64,000 nt of DNA, from NCBI RefSeq assembly GCF_000429665.1, contig NZ_AUCH01000008.1:1-64000 (forward strand), read 5' to 3'. The notes beneath the pieces were generated by a model. The model saw only the letters and a program-made list of their open reading frames with translations. It was not told the origin of the DNA and searched no databases. The stretch comes from Azovibrio restrictus DSM 23866 (GTDB lineage Bacteria; Pseudomonadota; Gammaproteobacteria; Burkholderiales; Rhodocyclaceae). Position 1 is the stretch's first letter, and every line of letters starts with the position of its first letter. The position numbers and the translations under genes were made by a program. This document shows, piece by piece, positions 7,075 to 14,792 of the stretch.

Positions 7075-7974
7075 TCAAAGCCCCCGGGCCCAGGCGGGAC
7101 GCAGGGGGGCGTGGGCCGGGTCGGCGATGGCGGCGCGCAGCTGGGCCAGCAGCTTGTCCTGGTCCGTGGGCAGGTTGCCGCGCAGGGAGAGCCAGTTGGA
7201 GGCGTGGTCGCTGCGGAAAACCGTGCGTTTCAATTCCAGGCGGCTGATGAAATGCTCCATCTCGGCCAGCAGGTCGGGAATGCCCAGGGGCTCCCATTCA
7301 GGAAAAGCAGCCCGGTAGCGGGCTTCACCCAGGGGAAAGCTCACCACCAGGGTGGCCAGGAATTCCGGCTGGGTGGCGTTCGCCAGTTCGGCCGAATGGG
7401 CTGCGTGGGCCTGGCTCAGGGCCCGGCCTCCCAGGCCGTTCAGGATCATCACCGAACGGCTGATGCCGGCTTGCCCCAGCTTTTCCAGGGCTTCCCGGGT
7501 GCTGGCGAAGGTCTCGCCCTTGCGCACCCGCTCCAGCACCTCGTCGTCACCGGATTCGGCGCCCACGTAGGCGAGCTTCAGGCCGGCCTCGGCCAGTTCC
7601 GCGAGTTCCGCCACGCTCTTCTTTTTCAGGTTGCGGGGCAGGCAGTAGCTGGATACCCGGTGCACCTGGGGCAGATGTTCCCGGATGGCGGCCAGGATGG
7701 TCAGCAGGCGCCGGGTGGGCAGCACCAGGGCATCCCCGTCGGCCAGGAACACCCGGCGGATGCCCGGGGCTCCCCGTTCTCCAAGACGGGCGAGGGCGGT
7801 GAGCACCTCGGCTTCGTCCCGGGCCCGGAAGCGTTTGCCCGGATCGGTGTACATCTCGCAGAAGGTGCACTGGTTCCAGGAGCAGCCGTCGGTGACGGGC
7901 AGGATCAGGGACTGGGCTTCACTGGGGGGGCGATAGACCGGCTCGACGTAGCGGATGGGGAGGTCGTACAGCAT
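7075..7974 (-). CDS. radical SAM protein of unknown reaction
   Basis: The 299-residue protein has an N-terminal iron-sulfur motif CSWNQCTFC (residues 31-39), a CX4CX2C spacing found in one branch of radical SAM proteins rather than the usual CX3CX2C. It is followed by the FLADGDAL, GLKLAYVGAESG and later strand motifs of the TIM-like barrel. No SPASM or B12 domain is seen. The substrate is unknown. The gene lies 57 bases upstream of the PACE gene on the same strand and 36 bases downstream of a secreted-protein gene, so the four minus-strand genes may be one transcript. Confidence 0.85.
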   Translation of the reverse strand: MLYDLPIRYVEPVYRPPSEAQSLILPVTDGCSWNQCTFCEMYTDPGKRFRARDEAEVLTALARLGERGAPGIRRVFLADGDALVLPTRRLLTILAAIREHLPQVHRVSSYCLPRNLKKKSVAELAELAEAGLKLAYVGAESGDDEVLERVRKGETFASTREALEKLGQAGISRSVMILNGLGGRALSQAHAAHSAELANATQPEFLATLVVSFPLGEARYRAAFPEWEPLGIPDLLAEMEHFISRLELKRTVFRSDHASNWLSLRGNLPTDQDKLLAQLRAAIADPAHAPLRPAWARGL

Positions 7975-8010
7975 GGGAGCAGGGGGCCGCAGCCCCCGGT
8001 TCTGGGAGGG

Positions 8011-8409
8011 TTATTCGGCTTTCCAGCGCAGCACCAGACGCTGGCCGCCGCCGGGCTTCAGGCTCAGGGTCTTTTCCTGCTTCTGGCCAGCGAAGCTGGC
8101 TACCACCTTGTAGCGGCCCTTGGCGGTCACATTCACCTGGCCGATGGGGCCGCAGGCCTGTTCAGCCAGGGCTTCGCCCTTGATGGTTTCAATGCGGGTC
8201 TGGACGTCGGACATGTAATGGCCGTCGTGGGAGACGTACAGGATGGTGAGGGACTGCTGCTTGCTCTCGGAGAGCATCCGGGAGGATTCATCGGAGCCGA
8301 TGCCGCCGCAGGTGAGGCTGGGGGAGGCGGGTGTTTCGCCCTGGGCCAGGGCGGTGAGGGGCAATGTCAGTGCCAGCAGGGATGCGGCCAGGAGCTTGTT
8401 GGGGGTCAT
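8011..8409 (-). CDS. secreted hypothetical protein
   Basis: About 132 residues with a clear signal peptide (KLLAASLLALTLPLTALAQG, cleavage after ALA). The mature part has two cysteines that may form a disulfide and ends in a beta-rich segment (VNVTAKGRYKVVASFAGQ) resembling carboxypeptidase-regulatory-like folds. It is probably periplasmic. The second ATG (8409) is preferred because GGAGG lies 7 bases before it, whereas the first ATG directly abuts the ribosome binding site. No known function. Confidence 0.75.
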   Translation of the reverse strand: MTPNKLLAASLLALTLPLTALAQGETPASPSLTCGGIGSDESSRMLSESKQQSLTILYVSHDGHYMSDVQTRIETIKGEALAEQACGPIGQVNVTAKGRYKVVASFAGQKQEKTLSLKPGGGQRLVLRWKAE

Positions 8410-8724
8410 GGACATCCTCCTTTTGTATGAGAAGAGTGCCTATGGTAGCTGAAAGCCCGTGCCGGGACGTGTAGTGCGCGTGACGCCTTGTCCGGGAAAC
8501 GGGAGCGGTCCGGGGGGTTGTGGGAAATCTCACACCAATATGTATGGATGTATACATCGAATGAGAGCGGTCTGGCCCGGGCGGCAGGCGCAATATCATG
8601 AATTGATTGTATTTGTTCATGATGTTGGGGAATTCGTTATGTTGGCATGCATATTGTGAGGAGGGTGTGGACGGCAGGGCCCCGGCGTGGGTGCGCCCCT
8701 GCGGGTGATGGAGGGAAGGTAGCG
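8410..8724. promoter_or_regulatory. divergent promoter region with two palindromes
   Basis: This 315-base stretch between divergent genes holds no gene. It is more AT-rich than its surroundings. A perfect 12-base palindrome GATGTATACATC lies at 8547-8558. An 8-base perfect inverted repeat ATCATGAA, 13-base spacer, TTCATGAT, lies at 8595-8623. Both look like operators for dimeric repressors or activators controlling the methyltransferase-oxidoreductase pair or the secreted protein. The regulator is unknown. Confidence 0.55.
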
Positions 8725-9357
8725 ATGTTTACGATGGATGCCAGGGCGTTCAATGAGAAGGTGATGAAGGATCTGTTCCGCAAGATCTATCCGGTCATTG
8801 CCGAGCAGGTTCTCGCCCATACGGGGGTGCGGCAGGGGCAGGGCATGGACCTGGGGGGCGGCCCGGGGATGCTGGCAGTGGCTTTGGCCCAGCGCAGCCA
8901 ATTGCGTTTGAGCGTGGTGGATCCCCTGGAGGATTGTGTGCAACTAGCCCGGGAAAACATTGCCGAGCATGGTGTGCAGGCCCAGGTCGAGGCGACCCTG
9001 GGCCGGGCCGAGCAGCTGGATTTCCCCGAGGCTTGCATGGACCTGGTGGTGAGCCGGGGCTCCATCTATTTCTGGGAGGATCAGCAGGCGGGCCTGCGGG
9101 AGGTCTGGCGGGTGCTGCGCCCCGGCGGCTGGGCCTATATCGGTGGTGGCTTCGGCACCCGGCTCCTGCGCGAGGAGATCATGGCCCTCAAGGCCGGGGA
9201 CGAGGAGTGGCTGGGGGCCATGCGCGAGCGGGGGCGCCGGAATCCCCCCGAGCATTTCCAGCGCTTGCTTGACGCAGCCGGTATTGTCGGAGAAGTGCTG
9301 CAGCAGGAGGCCGGTATCTGGATCACTTTCCGCAAGCCGGGAGAGGGGACCCCATGA
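8725..9357 (+). CDS. class I SAM-dependent methyltransferase
   Basis: A 210-residue enzyme with the SAM-binding motif MDLGGGPGMLAVALA, acidic strand-2 end VVDPLED, the LVVSRGSIYFWED motif IV and a VLRPGGWAYIGGG post-motif, typical of small-molecule methyltransferases of the UbiE/arsenite type. The substrate is unknown. The ATG at 8725 follows GGAGGGAAGG by 5 bases. The stop overlaps the ATG of the next gene (ATGA), so the two are translationally coupled. Confidence 0.88.
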   Translation: MFTMDARAFNEKVMKDLFRKIYPVIAEQVLAHTGVRQGQGMDLGGGPGMLAVALAQRSQLRLSVVDPLEDCVQLARENIAEHGVQAQVEATLGRAEQLDFPEACMDLVVSRGSIYFWEDQQAGLREVWRVLRPGGWAYIGGGFGTRLLREEIMALKAGDEEWLGAMRERGRRNPPEHFQRLLDAAGIVGEVLQQEAGIWITFRKPGEGTP

Positions 9358-10361
9358 AGCGCTTCGCCCTGTTCGCCAATTTCGAGAATCCCATGGGAGA
9401 TACCCGGCGGGCCCTGCTGGAGTCCGTTCATACCGTCTGCCATGCCGAGGCCCTGGGCTATGAGGAGGTGTGGCTCACCGAGCACCACTTCAACCCTTTC
9501 AGCGTCAGCGCCGCCCTGTTTTCCCTGCTCTCCTATCTGGCGGCGCGGACCCGCAGCATAGGGCTCGGGGCCGGTGCCCTGCTGCTGCCTTTCCATGAGC
9601 CGTTCCGGGTGGCGGAGGAAATTGCCACCCTGGATGCCCTGTCGGGCGGGCGCCTGCTGCTGGGCATAGGGCGGGGCGGGCCGTTTCCGGAGCAGTTCCG
9701 TCACTTCGGCGTCAGTCACGACGAAAGCCGGGCCCGGATGTTCGAGGGCATGGCGGTGCTGGAAAAGCTCCTGGAGGGAACCCAGGTGCGGTACCAGGGG
9801 ACATTCCATCACTACGAGGATCTGTCCGTTTATCCCCGCCCCATGCGCCCAGGGTTGCCGCCGATCTGGCTGGCCAGCATGAGCGATGCGGGGGTGGAGC
9901 TGGCCGCCCGCCGGGGTTATGGCCTGATGGCGCCTTCGGCGGCACCTGCCAGCCGGATCGCCGCCGTGATGGAACGCTGGCGCGCCCTGGGCGGCAACCC
10001 GGAGCGTCCCCTGGTGCTGGCCCGCTATCTTTCCTGCCATGAGGACGGCCGGCGCGCCCGGGAGGACGCCATGCCCTTCATCCGGGATTTTGGCAGCAAC
10101 ATGCGTGCAGCCATCAAGGGCATTGCCTCGGCCGCGCCGGTACAGCCCTTTTCCCAGCCCGAGTCCGCATTTGCCGAGGCCCAGATCCTGGCCAATGCCA
10201 TCGTCGGGGACCCGGCTGCCTGTGTCGAACAATGCCTGGCCCTGAAGGCGGTGGTGGGGGACTGCGTGCTGCTGCTCAAGCCGGCTTCCTACGACCCGGA
10301 AATCAACCGCCGCTCCCTCACCCTGTTTGCCGAGCAGGTCCGGCCACGCCTGACATCCTGA
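9354..10361 (+). CDS. LLM-class flavin-dependent oxidoreductase
   Basis: A 335-residue luciferase-like TIM-barrel enzyme that uses reduced FMN or F420. The characteristic HHF and GAGALLLPFHEP motifs, the DALSGGRLLLGIGRGG strand and a PIWLAS motif are all present. It probably oxidises a small organic molecule, but which is unknown. It is coupled by a 4-base overlap to the methyltransferase upstream, so the pair may act on one metabolite. The palindromes upstream suggest inducible control. Confidence 0.88.
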   Translation: MKRFALFANFENPMGDTRRALLESVHTVCHAEALGYEEVWLTEHHFNPFSVSAALFSLLSYLAARTRSIGLGAGALLLPFHEPFRVAEEIATLDALSGGRLLLGIGRGGPFPEQFRHFGVSHDESRARMFEGMAVLEKLLEGTQVRYQGTFHHYEDLSVYPRPMRPGLPPIWLASMSDAGVELAARRGYGLMAPSAAPASRIAAVMERWRALGGNPERPLVLARYLSCHEDGRRAREDAMPFIRDFGSNMRAAIKGIASAAPVQPFSQPESAFAEAQILANAIVGDPAACVEQCLALKAVVGDCVLLLKPASYDPEINRRSLTLFAEQVRPRLTS

Positions 10362-10370
10362 GGCGGTAAA

Positions 10371-10958
10371 ATGCCCGCTTTGTCTGCGGGCGAGGCCGAC
10401 TGCCTGCGCCGGATGGTCATGGATACCTTTGCTGTCTCCCTCCAGTGTCACCCCCAGTTTCCGGCGGTCGGGATCGAGTCGCTCCAAGTCCAGGGGCGTC
10501 TGGCCAATGGCTTGCACCTGGAGTATCGGCTCGAGGGGGATCTGGGCTCCCTGCGCCTGCCCCGGCCGGGCCAGCAACTGGAGCCGGACCAGCTCTGGGC
10601 CCATAGCTGTTGCGAGCTGTTCCTGGCCCGTGACGGGGAGCGGGCTTATCGGGAGTACAACTTTTCCCCTTCGGGCCAGTGGGCCGGTTATGGCTTCAGC
10701 GATTACCGGGAGCGGATGGGCGGGCTGCGTCTGCCGGCGCCGGAGATGCGCTGGCGCCAGGATGCCCGCTGCCTGTCCCTGGATGTGGACCTGCCCATGG
10801 CGGCCCTGCCCCCCGGAGATGATGAGCTGTGTCTGGCCTTGACCATGGTGCTGCAGCTGGCCGATGGCAGCCTTTCTTACTGGGCCCTGCAGCATCCCCC
10901 TGGCCGACCGGATTTTCATCACCGGGCCGGTTTTTCCCTGCGCCCGGGACCCGGCTGA
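10371..10958 (+). CDS. DOMON-like domain protein
   Basis: A 195-residue all-beta protein. The segments around EYRLEGDL, RPGQQLEPDQLWAHSCCELFL, YREYNFSPSGQWAGYGF and the C-terminal LQLADGSLSYWALQHP match the DOMON-like family found in proteobacteria. Ligand and role are unknown. There is no signal peptide. GAGG sits 7 bases before this ATG. An alternative start at 10413 or 10419 removes an N-terminal extension and may be the real one. It is followed by the NamZ-type gene, as in related genomes, to my recollection. Confidence 0.75.
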   Translation: MPALSAGEADCLRRMVMDTFAVSLQCHPQFPAVGIESLQVQGRLANGLHLEYRLEGDLGSLRLPRPGQQLEPDQLWAHSCCELFLARDGERAYREYNFSPSGQWAGYGFSDYRERMGGLRLPAPEMRWRQDARCLSLDVDLPMAALPPGDDELCLALTMVLQLADGSLSYWALQHPPGRPDFHHRAGFSLRPGPG

Positions 10959-10980
10959 ACCCCTTTTTTCCTGGATTGCC

Positions 10981-12189
10981 ATGACCCTTTTCGGACTTGA
11001 TCGATTCCTCGCCGATCCCCAATTGCGCCGGCCCCTGGCCGGCAAGCGGGTGGCCCTCCTGGCCCATCCGGCTTCCGTGACCCGGGATCTGACCCATTCC
11101 CTGGATGCCCTGGCCGCCCTGCCCGACATCCGCCTCAGTGCCGCCTTTGGTCCCCAGCACGGCCTGCGGGGGGACAAGCAGGACAACATGGTGGAATCCC
11201 CGGATTTCCTGGATCCCCGGCATGGCATCCCGATCTTCAGCCTGTACGGGGAAGTGCGTCGGCCCACGGACGCCATGATGCAGAGCTTCGATGTGCTGCT
11301 GGTGGATCTGCAGGACCTGGGCTGCCGCATCTACACCTTCATCACGACCCTGCGTTACGTGCTCGAAGCTGCGGCACAACATGGCAAGTCGGTCTGGGTG
11401 CTGGACCGCCCCAATCCCGCTGGCCGGCCGGTGGAGGGCCTGAGCCTGCGCCCTGGCTGGGAAAGCTTCGTGGGGGCGGGTCCCATGCCCATGCGCCATG
11501 GACTCACCATGGGCGAGCTGGCCCGCTGGTTCATCGCCACCCTGAAGCTGGATGTGGATTGCCAGGTGATTCCCATGGAGGGCTGGCAGCCCGATGACGC
11601 CCCCGGGTACGGCTGGCCCCTGGGAGAGCGCAGCTGGGTGAATCCTAGCCCCAATGCCCCCAATCTTTCCATGGCCCGGGCCTATGCCGGCACCGTGATG
11701 CTGGAGGGCACCACCCTTTCCGAAGGCCGGGGCACCACCCGGCCCCTGGAACTGTTCGGGGCCCCGGACATCGATGCCCGGGCCATCATCCGGGAAATGC
11801 AGGCCCTGGCTCCGGCCTGGCTGCGGGGCTGCATCCTGCGCGAGGTCTGGTTCGAACCCACCTTCCACAAGCACGGGGGCAAGCTCTGCAACGGGGTGCA
11901 GTTTCACGTGGAACAAAGCGACGGCTACGACCACCAGGCCTTCAAGCCCTGGCGCCTGCAGGCCCTGGCCTTCAAGGCCCTGCGCCGGCTGCAGCCTGAC
12001 TACCCCCTCTGGCGGGAGTTCGCCTATGAGTACGAATTCGAGCGGCTGGCCATAGACCTGATCAACGGCAGTCCGCTGCTAAGGGAATGGGTGGATGATC
12101 CGGCGGCGGCAGCGGCCGATCTGGAGGCCCTGGCCCTTCCCGACGAGCAGGCCTGGGAGGCCCAGCGCCGGGAGTTCCTGCTGTATTGA
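10981..12189 (+). CDS. NamZ-type exo-beta-N-acetylmuramidase (DUF1343)
   Basis: A 402-residue DUF1343 protein. The founding family member, Bacillus NamZ, removes terminal MurNAc from peptidoglycan fragments. Conserved signatures are FGPQHGLRG, DVLLVDLQDLGCRIYTF, LDRPNP, GRGTTRPLELFG and FHKHGGKLCNGVQ. Unlike the exported Bacillus enzyme, there is no signal peptide: the protein starts directly with the domain. It is therefore likely cytoplasmic, where it could recycle MurNAc-containing products. The ATG at 10981 is 22 bases after the DOMON-like gene, probably the same operon. Confidence 0.82.
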   Translation: MTLFGLDRFLADPQLRRPLAGKRVALLAHPASVTRDLTHSLDALAALPDIRLSAAFGPQHGLRGDKQDNMVESPDFLDPRHGIPIFSLYGEVRRPTDAMMQSFDVLLVDLQDLGCRIYTFITTLRYVLEAAAQHGKSVWVLDRPNPAGRPVEGLSLRPGWESFVGAGPMPMRHGLTMGELARWFIATLKLDVDCQVIPMEGWQPDDAPGYGWPLGERSWVNPSPNAPNLSMARAYAGTVMLEGTTLSEGRGTTRPLELFGAPDIDARAIIREMQALAPAWLRGCILREVWFEPTFHKHGGKLCNGVQFHVEQSDGYDHQAFKPWRLQALAFKALRRLQPDYPLWREFAYEYEFERLAIDLINGSPLLREWVDDPAAAAADLEALALPDEQAWEAQRREFLLY

Positions 12190-12190
12190 T

Positions 12191-12354
12191 CCTAAAAACC
12201 TCACCACAGAGACACAAAGACACAGAGAAGTTCAAAAAAACAATGGCTTGCATTATCTTCTGCGCTCACCTAGAAAGTGACCTGGCCTTCCAGGGCAAGT
12301 CTTTGTTTTTCCTCGGCGTCTCTGTGCCTCTGTGGTTTAACTGAGGTTTTAAGG
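12191..12354. repeat. inverted-repeat element with CACAGAG arms
   Basis: The left arm (12191-12230) and right arm (12314-12354) are imperfect inverted copies: each has CCTNAAAACCTCA followed by ACCACAGAG-CACAGAG. Between them lie about 80 bases without a gene. This arrangement resembles the CACAGAG-type short dispersed repeats of many proteobacteria. A related but degenerate copy lies at 14556-14745. The remaining bases to 12457 show no gene. Confidence 0.6.
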
Positions 12355-12457
12355 TTGAACAGTAACAGGGCAGGGGAGCGGAGGCTTTCCTGCCCCGGGC
12401 TAGGGCTGTTGCCAGCGAGGGAGGACCGGAGGGGGATGGCGCCGGTCCGCTGGGGAA

Positions 12458-12817
12458 TCACCAGAACTCGATGGGATCGTCGAAGTCGTCGCAGAAATCA
12501 AACTTGGAAGGGTCGCTGGTGCTGCCGTCGGCGAACTTGGCCCGGATCCACTGCTTGCAGTTTTCATCGTCGGTGCTGGGGTCCCAGATCAGCTTGACTT
12601 TCTGACCCGGGCTGATGCCCCGGCCGATGTCGAAGTCGCCCCAGTTCTTCCGGTTTTCCGAGACCTGGAGTTTGACGATCCGGGAGTCGGCCCGGTTTTT
12701 CACGTAGAAATAGAGGTTCTCTTCCGCCTGGGCCGGGGAAAAGGCCGCCAGGGCCAGGGTGGCGCTGACGAGGCTGGCCACGAGGCCGGAACGCAGGATG
12801 CTGGAGGGCTTGCTCAT
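12458..12817 (-). CDS. small secreted hypothetical protein
   Basis: A 119-residue protein with an N-terminal signal peptide (cleavage after AQA, about residue 31). The mature part is 88 residues, rich in Asp and Trp, with two cysteines (ENCKQW, FDFCDD) that probably form a disulfide in the periplasm. The NRKNWGDFD and IWDPSTDDENC segments suggest a small beta-sandwich. I recognise no named family. It is monocistronic, and the upstream 240 bases to the argC terminator hold no gene. Confidence 0.7.
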   Translation of the reverse strand: MSKPSSILRSGLVASLVSATLALAAFSPAQAEENLYFYVKNRADSRIVKLQVSENRKNWGDFDIGRGISPGQKVKLIWDPSTDDENCKQWIRAKFADGSTSDPSKFDFCDDFDDPIEFW

Positions 12818-13010
12818 GGGTGTCGCTCCTTCAAGGTTGCCGCGGCTCCGGAAAGCCCGGCGGAATGATGAAATTGCGCATCGGGCTCCGTACCCTGGGG
12901 GCGTCTCCTGAAAGCCGGGACGCAGGGGCAGGCATCAATCTGGCCGCATTTCCTTCCCCTGGTAAGCGTTTCCGGATCATCGGGCTCCAGCGATGGCTCG
13001 CTTGAGTAAC

Positions 13011-13041
13011 AAAAAACGGGACCAGGGTTCCCCGGTCCCGT
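13011..13041 (-). terminator. rho-independent terminator of argC
   Basis: On the minus strand ACGGGACC pairs with GGTCCCGT around a short loop and is followed at once by a run of six T. It lies 22 bases past the argC stop codon. Confidence 0.88.
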
Positions 13042-13062
13042 CAATTTTCCCTCTCCCTGAAT

Positions 13063-14022
13063 TCAGAGGGCCAGGCCGGTCGCCTCGTCCACCCCCAGCA
13101 TCAGGTTCATGCACTGGATGGCGGCGCCGGAGGCGCCCTTGCCCAGGTTGTCGAAGCGGGAGGCCACCAGAATCTGCTCGCCGTGGCCGAAGACGAAAAT
13201 CTCGGCCCGGTTGGTGTCGTTGCAGGCGGTGGCCGGCAGGAAGCCGTTGTCCAGCACCGGGGCGGCATCCAGGGGCATCACCTGCACGAACACTTCGCCG
13301 GCGTAGTACTCGCTGTAGAAGGCCTGCAGGTCGGCCGGGATGACCTTCTTGCCGAGCATCCGGGGCAGCAGGGGCACCGCCACCACCATGCCCTGGGCGA
13401 AGTTGCCGACGATGGGGGTGAACAGGGGCTGGTGCGCCAGGCCGGTCTGCATCTGCATTTCCGGCAGGTGCTTGTGGGTGAGGCCGAGGGCGTAGAAGCG
13501 CGGGCTCTTCATGGCGTCCGGCAGGCTGGCGGGCTCCTCGTAGCTGGCGATCATTTCCTTGCCGCCGCCGCTGTAGCCGGTGATGGAGTAGGTGCTGACC
13601 GGGTAGTCCTTGGGCACGATGCCGCCGGCCACCAGGGGGGCCATGAGCATGATGAAGCCGCTGGCGTGGCAGCCGGGCACGGCCACCTTCTGGGCCTGGG
13701 CGACGCGCTGGCGCTGGCCGCCGTTGAGTTCGGGCAGACCGTACACCCAGTCCGGGTTGGTGCGGTGGGCGGTGGAGGCGTCGAGGAAGCGGGTCCTGGT
13801 GTTGCCCGGGGCCAGCAGGGCCACGGATTCCCGGGAGGCGGCATCGGGCAGGCAGAGGAAGACCACGTCGGCGCTGTTGATGTACTCGGCCTTGACCGCC
13901 GGGTCCTTGCGCTTCTCTTCAGGGATGGTGAGGATTTCGATTTCCGGGCGGATGGAGAGCCGCTCGTCGATCTTGAGACCGGTGGTGCCGTGGCGGCCGT
14001 CGATGAATACCTTGAAAGTCAT
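13063..14022 (-). CDS. argC: N-acetyl-gamma-glutamyl-phosphate reductase
   Basis: ArgC reduces N-acetylglutamyl phosphate to the semialdehyde in arginine synthesis, in the cytoplasm. The 319-residue protein is the short (type 2) form: it begins with FIDGRHGTTGLK for NADP binding, has the catalytic cysteine in PGCHASG, and YSITGYSGGGKEMIA further on. The ATG at 14022 is used because it directly begins the nucleotide-binding strand. The gene ends 22 bases before a strong terminator and appears to be transcribed alone. Confidence 0.93.
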   Translation of the reverse strand: MTFKVFIDGRHGTTGLKIDERLSIRPEIEILTIPEEKRKDPAVKAEYINSADVVFLCLPDAASRESVALLAPGNTRTRFLDASTAHRTNPDWVYGLPELNGGQRQRVAQAQKVAVPGCHASGFIMLMAPLVAGGIVPKDYPVSTYSITGYSGGGKEMIASYEEPASLPDAMKSPRFYALGLTHKHLPEMQMQTGLAHQPLFTPIVGNFAQGMVVAVPLLPRMLGKKVIPADLQAFYSEYYAGEVFVQVMPLDAAPVLDNGFLPATACNDTNRAEIFVFGHGEQILVASRFDNLGKGASGAAIQCMNLMLGVDEATGLAL

Positions 14023-14169
14023 GGATGCTCCGGGAAGGCGCGTTACGTAAAGCCGTATTGTAGGGGTGTTGGGGGGATTTCTTGATGACGGATTTACGTT
14101 CCCGGATGGGAGGCCGGGAGGGGATAGAATCCGGATATCGGCTGCACGGCCTTTCATTGTTTCCGCCCC

Positions 14170-14556
14170 ATGGACCTGACTACTCCCGCCCTGCTGTTTC
14201 CTGCCATTTCCCTCTTGCTGCTGGCCTATACCAACCGCTTCCTGACCCTGGCCCAGGTGATCCGGCAACTCCATGCTTCCGCCGATCCCGGGGCCGCCCT
14301 GGTGCAGCGCCAGATCCCCGGCCTCAAGCGACGCATCATCCTGATCCAGTACATGCAGGGTTTCGGGGTGCTCAGCTTCCTGCTCTGCGCCCTCTCCATG
14401 TTCGCCCTGTTCGTGCATGGGGAAACGCCGGGCAAGTTCCTGTTCGGCTGCAGCATCCTGGTCCTGGCCCTGTCCCTGATCCTGTCCCTGGTGGAGGTGC
14501 TGATTTCCACCAACGCCCTGGCCGTGGTGGTGGAGGATCTGGAACAGCCCAGGTGA
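14170..14556 (+). CDS. DUF2721 membrane protein
   Basis: A 128-residue inner-membrane protein with three predicted transmembrane helices (residues 5-25, 55-85, 92-115). The pattern PALLFPAISLLLLAYTNRFL with the later ASLVEVLIS-like helix fits the DUF2721 family. No function is known. The ATG follows a weak ribosome binding region and the gene stands alone, divergent from argC. Confidence 0.8.
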   Translation: MDLTTPALLFPAISLLLLAYTNRFLTLAQVIRQLHASADPGAALVQRQIPGLKRRIILIQYMQGFGVLSFLLCALSMFALFVHGETPGKFLFGCSILVLALSLILSLVEVLISTNALAVVVEDLEQPR

Positions 14557-14745
14557 ATAATATGGGTACAATCAAGCTGAATTCCTTAGCACAGAGGCAC
14601 TGAGGCACTGAGGCACTGAGAAAGGAAGGCTTTATCCGCTTGTCTTGTACAACCCCAAAGCTGTGGCAGTGGGGTGATACAAGGAGCGCGAGGGCTGGCT
14701 TTTGTATGCTCCGGGGCTCAAATGAGGCTTTAAGGATCAATCAAC
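14556..14745. repeat. degenerate copy of CACAGAG repeat with tandem octamer
   Basis: After a TTAGCACAGAGGC start there are three tandem copies of the octamer AGGCACTG (14594-14619). Further on (14644-14683) an inverted repeat CTTGTACAACCCCA / TGGGGTGATACAAG is visible, and the block closes with GAGGCTTTAAGG, similar to the right end of the element at 12191. It is probably a decayed member of the same repeat family. No gene is seen between 14557 and 14792. Confidence 0.45.
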
Positions 14746-14792
14746 CTGCCCGTAGGGCCATGGAGGCCGGGAGGCCTACACCAGAGGAATTG

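Noticed and set aside
6574..8430. 618-codon plus-strand frame over murB-side genes
   Set aside because: Gly/Gln-rich antisense frame typical of high-GC genes; it covers four supported minus-strand genes.
9135..11330. 731-codon minus-strand frame over the oxidoreductase and DUF1343 genes
   Set aside because: Shadow of GC-rich coding sequence; the plus-strand proteins have clear family motifs.
14586..14624. CRISPR-like short tandem units
   Set aside because: The octamer repeats are contiguous without spacers, and no cas gene is in the window.
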